From assembly GCF_019746665.1 (NCBI RefSeq), contig NZ_JAIERS010000005.1:310001-374000 (forward strand): a stretch of DNA of 64,000 nucleotides, in the 5' to 3' direction. Under the pieces are notes generated by a model, which saw only the letters and a list, made by a program, of their open reading frames with translations, was not told where the DNA came from and made no database searches. Positions 18,334-26,038 of the stretch are shown piece by piece (position 1 is the stretch's first letter; the number at the start of each line of letters is the position of its first letter). The position numbers and the translations under genes are program-made. The DNA comes from Sphingomonas sp. Lineage in GTDB: Bacteria; Pseudomonadota; Alphaproteobacteria; Sphingomonadales; Sphingomonadaceae.

Positions 18334-19335
18334 ATGAAACCCGTGATCTTCGGCCTTGCCGGCCCGGCCCTTACCCCGGACGAAGCCGCCTTCTTCCGCG
18401 CCGCCGAGCCGGCCGGCTTCATCCTGTTCAAGCGTAACTGCGAAAATCGCGCGCAGCTTCGTGCGCTGACCGATGCCTTGCGCGACCTTACCGGCCGTGC
18501 CGATCTACCCATCCTTATCGACCAGGAGGGCGGGCGCGTCGCGCGGATGCAGCCGCCCGAATGGCCCGCTTTCCCCGCCGGCCCGGCGTTCGATGCGCTG
18601 TACGACAAAGCGCCCATCTCCGCGATCGAGGCGGCGCGCGCCAATGCTCACGCGATCGCGCTGACACTGGCCGAGAGCGGCATCACGGTGAATTGCATGC
18701 CGCTGCTTGACGTGAGCGGGGCGGAGACGACCGAGGCGGTCGCGTGTCGCGCGCTGGGCAGCGACCCGCGGCGCGTGGCGGCGCTGGGCCGCGCCGTGCT
18801 CGACGGGCTGGCGGCGGGCGGCGTGATCGGGGTGGTGAAGCACATGCCGGGCCATGGCCGGGCGCGGGTCGATAGCCATCATCAGCTGCCAACCGTGTCG
18901 GCGCCCGCCGAGGCGCTCGCGAGCGACCTCGCCCCGTTCCAGGCGCTGCGAGACGCTCCAATGGGGATGACCGCGCACATCGTATTCGAGGCATGGGACG
19001 CCCACCGCCCGGCGACGCTCTCGCCGACGGTGATCGAGCAAGTGATCCGCGCCGCAATCGGCTTTGACGGGCTGCTGATGACCGACGACATCGACATGAA
19101 GGCGCTCTCCGGCACCGCGGGCGAGAAAGCGGCGGGGGCGTTGGCGGCGGGGGTCGATCTGGTGCTCGATTGCTGGGCGCGAATGCCCGAGATGGAGGAA
19201 ATCGCCGAACGGATCGGGGCGATCGCGCCCGCCGCCAAGGCCCGGCTCGACCGCGCGATGGCGACGCTGCGCCAGCCCGAAGGCGATCTCGCCGAGTTGA
19301 TCGCCAGGCGTGATGCGCTGCTAGCGCTGAACTGA
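18334..19335 (+). CDS. nagZ: Beta-N-acetylhexosaminidase NagZ
   Basis: 333 residues, glycoside hydrolase family 3. It removes GlcNAc from muropeptides in the cytoplasm during peptidoglycan recycling. Diagnostic parts: LIDQEGGRVARM, the KHMPGHGRARVDSHHQLP loop carrying the catalytic His, and the nucleophile Asp in LLMTDDIDMKAL. The start is ATG 18334 just behind the palindromic repeat. The scpA/scpB/tatA genes that often follow are not here. Confidence 0.95.
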   Translation: MKPVIFGLAGPALTPDEAAFFRAAEPAGFILFKRNCENRAQLRALTDALRDLTGRADLPILIDQEGGRVARMQPPEWPAFPAGPAFDALYDKAPISAIEAARANAHAIALTLAESGITVNCMPLLDVSGAETTEAVACRALGSDPRRVAALGRAVLDGLAAGGVIGVVKHMPGHGRARVDSHHQLPTVSAPAEALASDLAPFQALRDAPMGMTAHIVFEAWDAHRPATLSPTVIEQVIRAAIGFDGLLMTDDIDMKALSGTAGEKAAGALAAGVDLVLDCWARMPEMEEIAERIGAIAPAAKARLDRAMATLRQPEGDLAELIARRDALLALN

Positions 19336-19349
19336 AACTGGGGGCGCCC

Positions 19350-20084
19350 TCAGCGGCCGTTGTTGACGACCAGATCGGCTTCGGCGCCGCCATCGTCGCG
19401 CTTGGTGACGAACAGCGCGTAAGCCGCGTCGCCGCGCGCACCAGCGAGGACATGGGCGTCGCCGTCCGCCTGATGCTCGGCCGAATAGCCGGCGGCGGTG
19501 GCCTTGGTGTAATACCAGTCGATCAGCCCTTGGACGCTTGTCGCGCTGGCGAAGCTCACCACGCGCAGCGCGCAGCCGCCTTGGGCATTGCCGGCCGCTT
19601 CGATCACCCGCGCGTCGGGGTAGAGCGGCAGGTCGGCGGGCAGCTGGGCCGCCCAACGCGCCGAATAGCTGACATTGCGCGCGCACGCGCCACCCCCGCG
19701 CCGCTCGGCGAGGCCCGACAGGGTCATCGCCTCGCGCTTAGCGGCACAAGCGGGGCAGTTTTTCCCGGGCGCCGGCGCGCTGCGGGCGAGTTCGCTCGTC
19801 GCCGCCTCGCCGCCCGCGCGGCGCACCGGCTTGTCGGCGGGGAGCGGCGCGGCATAGGGCTGACGCGCGGGGCGCACCGCGTCGCGATTGCTCTGGCCGG
19901 TCAGATTTGGGTCGACCATGATCTGGTCGCGCAGGCTGCTCATCAGCGCCGGGTCGCGGACATTGCCTTGCGCGTTGCCATCGGCGAGTTCGGCATCGAG
20001 GCTGTCGAGATTGCGCGCGGCTTCATCCTGCCCGCCACAGGCGGCGAGCAGCAACAGCAGCGACAGGGGCGTCCAAGCGCGCAT
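19350..20084 (-). CDS. Putative lipoprotein, unknown function
   Basis: 244 residues with a lipoprotein signal (MRAWTPLSLLLLLAACGG; lipobox LAAC, acylated Cys16). The mature part has a CPAC motif (KNCPACAAK) and a C-terminal domain from NVSYSARWAAQLPADLPLYPDARV to the end, resembling conserved sphingomonad periplasmic proteins of unknown role. Extra cysteines may pair. Convergent with nagZ with a 14-nt gap. Confidence 0.75.
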   Translation of the reverse strand: MRAWTPLSLLLLLAACGGQDEAARNLDSLDAELADGNAQGNVRDPALMSSLRDQIMVDPNLTGQSNRDAVRPARQPYAAPLPADKPVRRAGGEAATSELARSAPAPGKNCPACAAKREAMTLSGLAERRGGGACARNVSYSARWAAQLPADLPLYPDARVIEAAGNAQGGCALRVVSFASATSVQGLIDWYYTKATAAGYSAEHQADGDAHVLAGARGDAAYALFVTKRDDGGAEADLVVNNGR

Positions 20085-20184
20085 CGTCAGTCTCCCACCG
20101 CACCTATCACTGGCGCGGGTTAAGATTTCCTCGACTTTGCTTGGCGACTTGTTCTTGGCCGCTCAAGAGGCCATTCTCGCTCGA

Positions 20185-20406
20185 GTGTTCAATCTTGCAT
20201 CACTTTTGCTCGGTCTGCTCGCGCTGCTGGTCGCCATGATTGGCTTCGTGCCGCTGCTGGGCTGGCTCAACTGGCTGGCGATTCCGCTTGCTTTCGTCGG
20301 GCTGGTGATCGGATTGATGTCGCGCGGCAAGGCCGGGCGCGCGGTGTGCGCGGTGGTGCTGGCGGGCGCTTCGCTGCGGCTGTGGGTGGGCGCGGGAATT
20401 TTCTGA
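20185..20406 (+). CDS. Small two-helix membrane protein
   Basis: 73 residues if the GTG at 20185 is used: MFNLASLLLGLLALLVAMIG, a polar turn, then a second helix pair ending in RLWVGAGIF. A TTG at 20140 would give a longer form. The hydrophobic pattern with Gly/Pro turns is convincing for a membrane protein, but no family was recognised. It lies alone between two leftward genes. Confidence 0.5.
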   Translation: MFNLASLLLGLLALLVAMIGFVPLLGWLNWLAIPLAFVGLVIGLMSRGKAGRAVCAVVLAGASLRLWVGAGIF

Positions 20407-20451
20407 AGGCGCGAAAAAGGGGCGGCGAACCGTGTCACCGCCCCTAAATCG

Positions 20452-20982
20452 TTACCGGCAGGTCACTTGATTGCGATCGACCGAGGTGCCAATCGCGGCG
20501 CCACCCGCCGCGCCAAGGATCGTACCCAAAGTCTTCGAGCCACCCGGCGCGATCAGATTGCCGAGCACGCCGCCGCCCAGTCCGCCGACGATGAGGCCGG
20601 TCGTCCCGTCATTGCGGCGGCAATAATAGCGCCCGTCCGAACCGCGATAGACGCGGTCGTTGCGCGATAAATAACGCGGGCGATAGTTGCGGCCATCGCG
20701 ATAATCGCGATCGGCATAATAGCCGCGGCGATCGTCGCGCCAATCGTCACGCGCGTCGCGGCGATAGTCGCGCCGGGATTCGCGCAGGTCGCGGCGATAT
20801 TCCCGGTTCGCCCGACGGACGTCGCCTGGATCATCGGCCTGGCGTAGATCGCGGCGATAGTCGCGCTCAGCCTGGCGGACGTCGCGGTTATACTCGCGGG
20901 TGTCGCGCCGGTCCTGCGCCTGGGCGGGCAGCGCGGTAAAGCCAGTGGCGGCGGCCGCCAGAGCCAGAATGAAATGTCGCAT
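20452..20982 (-). CDS. Exported Arg/Asp/Tyr-rich glycine-zipper protein
   Basis: 176 residues from ATG 20982, selected because AAGGAGG is 5 nt upstream; an ATG at 21000 precedes that ribosome site. Signal peptide MRHFILALAAAATGFTALPAQA, then a highly charged middle (repeated RRDxR / YRRDLR units), a conserved YYCRRNDGTTGLIVGG motif, and a glycine-zipper segment like 17-kDa surface antigens. Probably periplasmic or outer-membrane associated. A shorter paralogue lies directly upstream. Confidence 0.8.
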   Translation of the reverse strand: MRHFILALAAAATGFTALPAQAQDRRDTREYNRDVRQAERDYRRDLRQADDPGDVRRANREYRRDLRESRRDYRRDARDDWRDDRRGYYADRDYRDGRNYRPRYLSRNDRVYRGSDGRYYCRRNDGTTGLIVGGLGGGVLGNLIAPGGSKTLGTILGAAGGAAIGTSVDRNQVTCR

Positions 20983-21006
20983 GTTAACCTCCTTGGTCAT
21001 ACGCTC

Positions 21007-21032
21007 AACCAGCCAGCGCTGGTTGGGGTTGC
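21007..21032 (-). promoter_or_regulatory. Candidate EcfG-type promoter
   Basis: On the minus strand GCAACC, 17 nt, then GTT, ending 24 nt before ATG 20982. The preceding TTCAT makes TTCATGCAACC, shared with the promoter region of the paralogue at 21430-21455. Confidence 0.45.
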
Positions 21033-21084
21033 ATGAAGGTAAAACTACGCGCGGTTCATCTGTCCTTCAGCCGCCGGCACATGA

Positions 21085-21399
21085 TCAGCGGCAGCGTTCG
21101 CGCGCGGTGAGCGAGCGATCGACCGCACGGCCCGCCAGCGCGCCGCCGGCCGCGCCCAGCGCGGTGCCGAGGATGCCGCCGCCATCCAGCGAGCGCCCGA
21201 CGAGTGCGCCGCTCACGCCGCCGACGATCAGGCCGGTGGTGCCATCCGAATGGCGGCAATAGGTGCGGCCGTTGCGGGTATAGACATAGGCACGCTGGCG
21301 CTTCTTCTTGGCCTCGGCCTTCACCGGGTTAACGAGCAGCGCCGCTGGCGGCACGGCCAGCGAGAGCGCCGCGAGGCTGAGCATGACTGAACGCATCAT
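21085..21399 (-). CDS. Exported glycine-zipper protein (paralogue)
   Basis: 104 residues: a signal peptide (MMRSVMLSLAALSLAVPPAA), a short basic linker, then TYCRHSDGTTGLIVGG and a glycine zipper ending in a Cys-Arg. The zipper domain matches that of the neighbouring larger protein, which ends the same way (VTCR versus RERCR), so the two arose by duplication. AAGGAG lies just before the double ATG start. Confidence 0.8.
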   Translation of the reverse strand: MMRSVMLSLAALSLAVPPAALLVNPVKAEAKKKRQRAYVYTRNGRTYCRHSDGTTGLIVGGVSGALVGRSLDGGGILGTALGAAGGALAGRAVDRSLTARERCR

Positions 21400-21429
21400 G
21401 GGTCTCCTTCGGTTTGTTGCGCCACCCCC

Positions 21430-21455
21430 AACGTTGCGGGCTTAATCGAGGTTGC
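21430..21455 (-). promoter_or_regulatory. Candidate EcfG-type promoter
   Basis: On the minus strand GCAACC, 17 nt, then GTT, preceded by TTCAT, about 30 nt upstream of the start at 21399. Same spacing and sequence as the candidate at 21007-21032. Confidence 0.45.
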
Positions 21456-21477
21456 ATGAACCTCCAGCAACCGCTCG

Positions 21478-22137
21478 TTAAGCGACTGGATAGCGCAGGC
21501 GCCCGACGAAGCGGCTGAGGCTCGGCAGGTTCTGCGTGCGCTCCAGAAACGCCGATTTTGCCTTTTCGAACCGCATGATACCGGCGATGCGGCGGGCCAG
21601 AAAGCCGCGCGTTTCGGCATAATCCTCGCTCTCGTCATCGAGGAACACGGTGATCGTCGCGGCATAGACGGTGCCTAGGATCGCGCGCTTGGTGTAGTGA
21701 TTATAGTCGGTCGCGGTATCTCCCGCGCCGCGCCAGACCGCGTCGGCGCTGCGCCAGCCCATGCCGAGCCCGCGCGGGGCATTCTGGGGCAGCGCCAGGA
21801 TGGCCAAAGCCCTTCTCAGAGCGTCTCGATTCGGGTGGAGCAGCGCCAGCCGCGCCTCGACCAGCGCCTGGATGCGCTCGCGCACCTTCATCGCGGCGAG
21901 CGCCTCGCGGGTGAAGCCTTCCATCATCGCGGCGTCGATGCTCGCGAACCAGGCGTCGATCATCGGCACCGCGCCGCCATCATAAGCCAGCCGGGCGATG
22001 TCGCGGTCGAGCCCGGCCTGATCGGCGGCGAAGTCGCGCGCTTCGGCGGTCCAGCCGTCGAACGCGGCGTTGGCGGCGATCAGCGGCGCGAGCGCGAGGC
22101 GGATTTCATCGAGCGTGGCGTCGGCGGCAATGGTCAT
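21478..22137 (-). CDS. COQ9 family protein
   Basis: 219 residues from ATG 22137 (GGGAGA 6 nt upstream; an ATG at 22161 would touch the preceding gene). The C-terminal half carries COQ9 features: GWRSADAVWRGAGDTATDYNHYTKRAILGTVYAATITVFLDD. COQ9 is a lipid-binding helper of the COQ7 hydroxylase in ubiquinone synthesis. Encoded immediately after the EamA transporter gene, probably in one transcript. Confidence 0.88.
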   Translation of the reverse strand: MTIAADATLDEIRLALAPLIAANAAFDGWTAEARDFAADQAGLDRDIARLAYDGGAVPMIDAWFASIDAAMMEGFTREALAAMKVRERIQALVEARLALLHPNRDALRRALAILALPQNAPRGLGMGWRSADAVWRGAGDTATDYNHYTKRAILGTVYAATITVFLDDESEDYAETRGFLARRIAGIMRFEKAKSAFLERTQNLPSLSRFVGRLRYPVA

Positions 22138-22161
22138 GGTCGATCTCCCAATGACGGCCAT

Positions 22162-23046
22162 TTAGGACGCGCGGCGCACCAACACCAGCGCCGCCGCGAC
22201 CAGCAGCGCGCCCGCGAGATCGGGCAACGCCAGTCGCTCGCCATAGGCCAGCCAACCGATCGCCGCCGCGACCCCCGGCTGGATCAACAGCGCGATGCCG
22301 ACGACGAGCGGCGACAACCGGCCGAGCGCGTAGATCATCAGCCCCTGACCGAACAACTGGCTCGCCAGCGCGAGTCCGATCAGCGCGCCCCACTGGCCCG
22401 GCACGATGCGTTCGCCGAGCAGGGTCGAAAACAGGAGCAGCGGCAAGATGCTCGCGAGCGACGACAGCGCCAGCGTGGGGAGTGGCGCCATCGCCGCCCG
22501 CGCGCGCGCCATCGCGATGAAATACGTCGCATAGAGAATGCCCGCGACCAGGCTTAGCAGGTCGCCTGCCAGGTGGCGCGGATCGGCCTGATATGAACGG
22601 CCCATCAGCAGCGCGCCGCCCGCCGCCGCCAGCACGAGCGCGACGGCCTGCGCGCGGTTTGGCAGCGCACGCGCGACGACGAAACCGTAAATCGGGAAGA
22701 TCAACGTCGCCACGTTGCCGAACAAGGTCGCGTTGGCGAGGGTGGTGCGCACGATACCCAGATGCCAAGTCGCCAGATCGCCGGCGAAGGCGATGCCGGC
22801 GAGCGTGACCGTGAGCAGCACGCCGGGCGTCACCCCGCGCAGCCGGCCGCCGGTCGCCGCCGCCATCGCCACGATCAGCGGCGCGGCGAGCGTGATCCGC
22901 CAGAAGGCGGCGGCGACGGGGCCGACATCGGCCAGCCGCACGAACCACGGCCCGAAGGCGAGCGCGACATTGGCGATCACCACCGCCGCGAAGGCGCTGG
23001 CCGGGGGGCGGGTGGCGGCGGATGCGTGGGACAGGGCGACCCCCAA
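22162..23046 (-). CDS. EamA/DMT family transporter
   Basis: 294 residues with ten hydrophobic helices in two EamA repeats (AAFWRITLAAPLIVAMAA; LGERIVPGQWGALIGLALASQLFGQGL). A drug/metabolite-type exporter of the inner membrane; substrate unknown. The stop lies 24 nt before the COQ9 start. Divergent from the Old Yellow Enzyme gene. Confidence 0.88.
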   Translation of the reverse strand: MGVALSHASAATRPPASAFAAVVIANVALAFGPWFVRLADVGPVAAAFWRITLAAPLIVAMAAATGGRLRGVTPGVLLTVTLAGIAFAGDLATWHLGIVRTTLANATLFGNVATLIFPIYGFVVARALPNRAQAVALVLAAAGGALLMGRSYQADPRHLAGDLLSLVAGILYATYFIAMARARAAMAPLPTLALSSLASILPLLLFSTLLGERIVPGQWGALIGLALASQLFGQGLMIYALGRLSPLVVGIALLIQPGVAAAIGWLAYGERLALPDLAGALLVAAALVLVRRAS

Positions 23047-23150
23047 GTTTTTCTTTCGTAGGCGAAGCGATGCGTTCGGGCGCTTAGCGCGCTATGTGCG
23101 CGCTGTCGCCCCTATGCGGGCGCTTGTGGTGCAGCGCAGAGGAGAAGCCC

Positions 23151-24242
23151 TTGCCCAACCTGTTCGATCCCATCCAGCTTGGCGCGATCCACGCCCCCAA
23201 CCGGGTGCTGATGGCGCCGCTCACCCGCGGCCGCGCGAGCCAGAACCATGTGCCCCAGCCGATCATGGCCGAATATTATGCCCAGCGCGCGAGCGCCGGG
23301 CTGATCATCAGCGAGGCGACCGGCATCAGCCAGCAGGGCCTTGGCTGGCCGTTCGCGCCGGGGCTGTGGAGCGATGAACAGGCCGCCGCGTGGCAGCCGG
23401 TGACGGCGGCGGTCCACAAGGCCGGCGGGCGGATCGTCGCGCAGCTGTGGCATATGGGGCGCGTCGTGCATTCCAGCTTCAACGGCGGCGCCGCGCCCGT
23501 CTCCGCCTCGCCGACGCGTGCGCCGGGCCGGGCGCATACCTATGCTGGCCGCCTCGATTATGACGTCGCCCGCCCGCTCGAACTCGACGAGATTCCGGGC
23601 TTGCTCGGCGATTATGCCCGCGCCGCGCGCAACGCGATCGCCGCCGGGTTCGACGGGGTGCAGATCCACGCCGCCAATGGCTATCTGATCGATCAGTTCC
23701 TGCGCGATGGCACCAACCACCGCGCCGATGCCTATGGCGGCGCGCCCGAAAACCGCATCCGCCTGCTGCGCGAGGTGACCGAGACGGTCGCCCGCGAAAT
23801 CGGCGCGGATCGTACCGGGGTCCGCTTGTCGCCCAACGGCGATTCGCAAGGCTGCGACGATAGCGACGCGGCGAGCGTGTTCGTCCCCGCCGCCGCCGCG
23901 CTCGACGCGATCGGCATCGCCTTCCTCGAACTGCGCGAGCCGGGGCCGGACGGCACCTTCGGCCGTACCGAGGTGCCCAAGCAATCGCCCGCGATCCGCG
24001 CGGTGTTCCGCCAGCCGCTGGTGCTCAATTCCGATTATGTGAGCGCGGCGCAGGCGCAGGCGGCGATCGATTCGGGGGTGGCGGACGCGGTCAGCTTTGG
24101 CCGCACCTTCCTGGCGAACCCCGATCTACCCGAGCGACTGCGCCTTGGCGCTCCGCTCAACGCCGATGTGATGGCGACCTGGTACAGCCAGGGGCCGGAA
24201 GGCTATGTCGATTACCCGGCGCTGGAGACGGCTTCGGCCTGA
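23151..24242 (+). CDS. Old Yellow Enzyme family alkene reductase
   Basis: 363 residues from TTG 23151 with AGGAG 7 nt upstream (the open frame to 23094 is longer but has no support). FMN-dependent NADH:flavin oxidoreductase: LFDPIQLGAIHAPNRVLMAPLTRGRA at the N terminus, HAANGYLIDQFLRDGTNHRADAYGG carrying the substrate His/Asn pair, and SFGRTFLANPDLPERL at the C terminus. It reduces activated C=C bonds such as enones and nitro-olefins (NemA-like). Physiological substrate unknown. Confidence 0.93.
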   Translation: MPNLFDPIQLGAIHAPNRVLMAPLTRGRASQNHVPQPIMAEYYAQRASAGLIISEATGISQQGLGWPFAPGLWSDEQAAAWQPVTAAVHKAGGRIVAQLWHMGRVVHSSFNGGAAPVSASPTRAPGRAHTYAGRLDYDVARPLELDEIPGLLGDYARAARNAIAAGFDGVQIHAANGYLIDQFLRDGTNHRADAYGGAPENRIRLLREVTETVAREIGADRTGVRLSPNGDSQGCDDSDAASVFVPAAAALDAIGIAFLELREPGPDGTFGRTEVPKQSPAIRAVFRQPLVLNSDYVSAAQAQAAIDSGVADAVSFGRTFLANPDLPERLRLGAPLNADVMATWYSQGPEGYVDYPALETASA

Positions 24243-24266
24243 GGTCTTTGGCCAGGAAAAAACAGC

Positions 24267-24349
24267 CGTCGCCCCGGGCTTGACCCGGGGTTCCGCTTCT
24301 TCGCCCGGCGCGAGGCAGTGGTACCCCGGCTCGGGGGCCGGGGTGACGG
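24267..24349. repeat. Inverted palindrome pair (GTCA-CCCCGG family)
   Basis: Left half CGTCGCCCCGGGCTTGACCC and right half ending GGGCCGGGGTGACGG are inverted copies of the same element found at 32558-32590 and 32904-32936. Here the spacer is only about 35 nt and holds no gene. Confidence 0.85.
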
Positions 24350-24382
24350 TGCCACCGGATATTGCGGTAGCTTGATCGAGGC

Positions 24383-25756
24383 CTAGCCGATCGGCACGAA
24401 CCGCACCGGCAGGCCGTCCTTCGGCCGGGGGATCGGCCATGCCTGCCAGTCATGCCCGGCATCCTCGGGCACTTCGATCCGGTAGCGGCGGAGCAATTGC
24501 GTCATCAGGATGCGGATCTGCATTTCGGCGAAGTGCAGGCCCAGGCACATATGCGCCCCGCCGCCGAACGGCACCCAGGCGAAGCGATGGCGCGCGCGGA
24601 CCTTTTCGGGTTCGAAGCGCAGCGGATCGAAGACGTGGGGATCGGGCCAGATTTCAGGCATATGATGCGTGAAGGCGACCGAGACGCCCACCTGGGTGCC
24701 GGCGGGAATGCGATAGCCGCCGAACTCGAAATCCTTCAGCGCGCGCCGGGGGATGGAGGGCACCGGCGGCATCCAGCGCAGCGCTTCCTTGAAGGCGTAA
24801 TCGGTGAGCGTCAGCCGATCGAGCTGGCCGTAAGCCAGCCCTTCGTCGTCATTCAGCCCCAGCGCCATGATCTCGTCGCGCAGCCGCTCCTGCCAGGCGC
24901 CGTGGCGCCCCAGCAGCAGCACCAGCGAGGTGGCGGACGAGGTGATCGTGTCGTGCGCCGCCATCATCAGGAAATTCATGTGATCGGCGATGGCGTCGTC
25001 GCTCAACGGGCGGCCCTGCTCGTCGGTCGCGCGGCAGAAGTGCGAGAAGAAATCCTGGCCGTCGCCGTCGCGCCGGCGGGGGATTTCGCGCTTGAACAGG
25101 TCGATCAGGTAGCGCCGCCCCGCCACCCCCCGCGCCATCGGCGTGCCGGGCACGGGGTAGCGGATCGGCGCGACGCTTGCCTGCACCTCGTCGACAAAAG
25201 CCTGATTGACCCGCTTCGCCTCCGGCCCGAGCTCCATGCCGAGGAAGCTTTCCGCCGCCAGATCGAGCGTCAGCGCCTTGATCGCGTCGTAAAAGCGCAT
25301 CGGCCGGTTGGCCCAGCCGCGCACCTCACGCGCGATGCCACGGTTCAGCTGCTCGGCATAATGGCGCATCGGTTCGGGCTTGAACGCGACCGAGAGCGTG
25401 CGGCGATCGGCGCGGTGCTTCTCGAAGTCCATCAGCATCAGCCCGCGCGGGAAGAGCAGATTGAGCAGCGGTCCCCAGCCCTGTTCGGACGAGAAGATCT
25501 TGTCGCGATCGAACAGCACCAGCTCGTTCGCCTCGGGACCGATCAAATTGAGCATCGTGTCGCCGAAGGCGCGGTTGCGGTAGATCGGGCCGTAGCGATC
25601 GAACATCCGCCGCCCGAAGGCACGGGGGTCCTTGAGCATCCGGAAGGTGTTGCCGACGATCGGCGGACCATCCTCGCCCGGGATATGCGCAAGCGTTTTC
25701 GAGGAGGCGCGCGGCAGCCAGTGCCGATTGGCGGCGTGGGTATGGGCAAAAGCCAT
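24383..25756 (-). CDS. Cytochrome P450
   Basis: 457 residues from ATG 25756 (the third of closely spaced ATGs; GGAGA is 6 nt upstream of it). Heme-binding loop FGGGAHMCLGLHFAEMQ, ExxR in EALRWMPPVPSIPRR, and I-helix AAHDTITSSATS are all in place. A soluble monooxygenase needing ferredoxin-type partners that are not encoded nearby. The N terminus lacks a membrane anchor. Substrate unknown; the class resembles bacterial sterol/fatty-acid P450s. Confidence 0.93.
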   Translation of the reverse strand: MAFAHTHAANRHWLPRASSKTLAHIPGEDGPPIVGNTFRMLKDPRAFGRRMFDRYGPIYRNRAFGDTMLNLIGPEANELVLFDRDKIFSSEQGWGPLLNLLFPRGLMLMDFEKHRADRRTLSVAFKPEPMRHYAEQLNRGIAREVRGWANRPMRFYDAIKALTLDLAAESFLGMELGPEAKRVNQAFVDEVQASVAPIRYPVPGTPMARGVAGRRYLIDLFKREIPRRRDGDGQDFFSHFCRATDEQGRPLSDDAIADHMNFLMMAAHDTITSSATSLVLLLGRHGAWQERLRDEIMALGLNDDEGLAYGQLDRLTLTDYAFKEALRWMPPVPSIPRRALKDFEFGGYRIPAGTQVGVSVAFTHHMPEIWPDPHVFDPLRFEPEKVRARHRFAWVPFGGGAHMCLGLHFAEMQIRILMTQLLRRYRIEVPEDAGHDWQAWPIPRPKDGLPVRFVPIG

Positions 25757-25771
25757 CAGCATCTCTCCGTT

Positions 25772-25789
25772 ACTTACATCGCTATAAGT
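25772..25789. promoter_or_regulatory. Short inverted repeat before the P450 gene
   Basis: ACTTA, 8 nt, TAAGT lies 16 nt upstream of the P450 start, in a locally AT-rich patch. The size and position suit a repressor operator such as a TetR site, but no regulator gene is adjacent. Confidence 0.3.
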
Positions 25790-25830
25790 AGGGCGGGGTT
25801 GGGGCTCAAGGTCGGTTTGCGGAAGAACCA

Positions 25831-25923
25831 CCCTCACCCAACCCTCTCCCGCCAGCGGGAGAGGGCTTTTCGTTATTAGGGTCCATAGCCCTCTCCCGCT
25901 GGCGGGAGAGGGTTGGGTGAGGG
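25831..25923. repeat. Perfect 36-nt inverted repeat (REPIN-like)
   Basis: Arms 25831-25866 and 25888-25923 are exact reverse complements (CCCTCACCCAACCCTCTCCC... and ...GGGTTGGGTGAGGG) around 21 nt. Each arm contains its own small hairpin (CTCTCCCGCCAGCGGGAGAG). It fills most of the 282-nt gap between the P450 and the amidohydrolase genes. Confidence 0.95.
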
Positions 25924-26038
25924 CCTTCTTTTCCCCTCCTCCCGAAGCTGAACGTTACGCTCCCGACCGTCCACCGCTCTTGACACCATCGCGGCGACCC
26001 GAAAGAAACATGCGATCAAACTGCGAAGGGGGCTGTCG

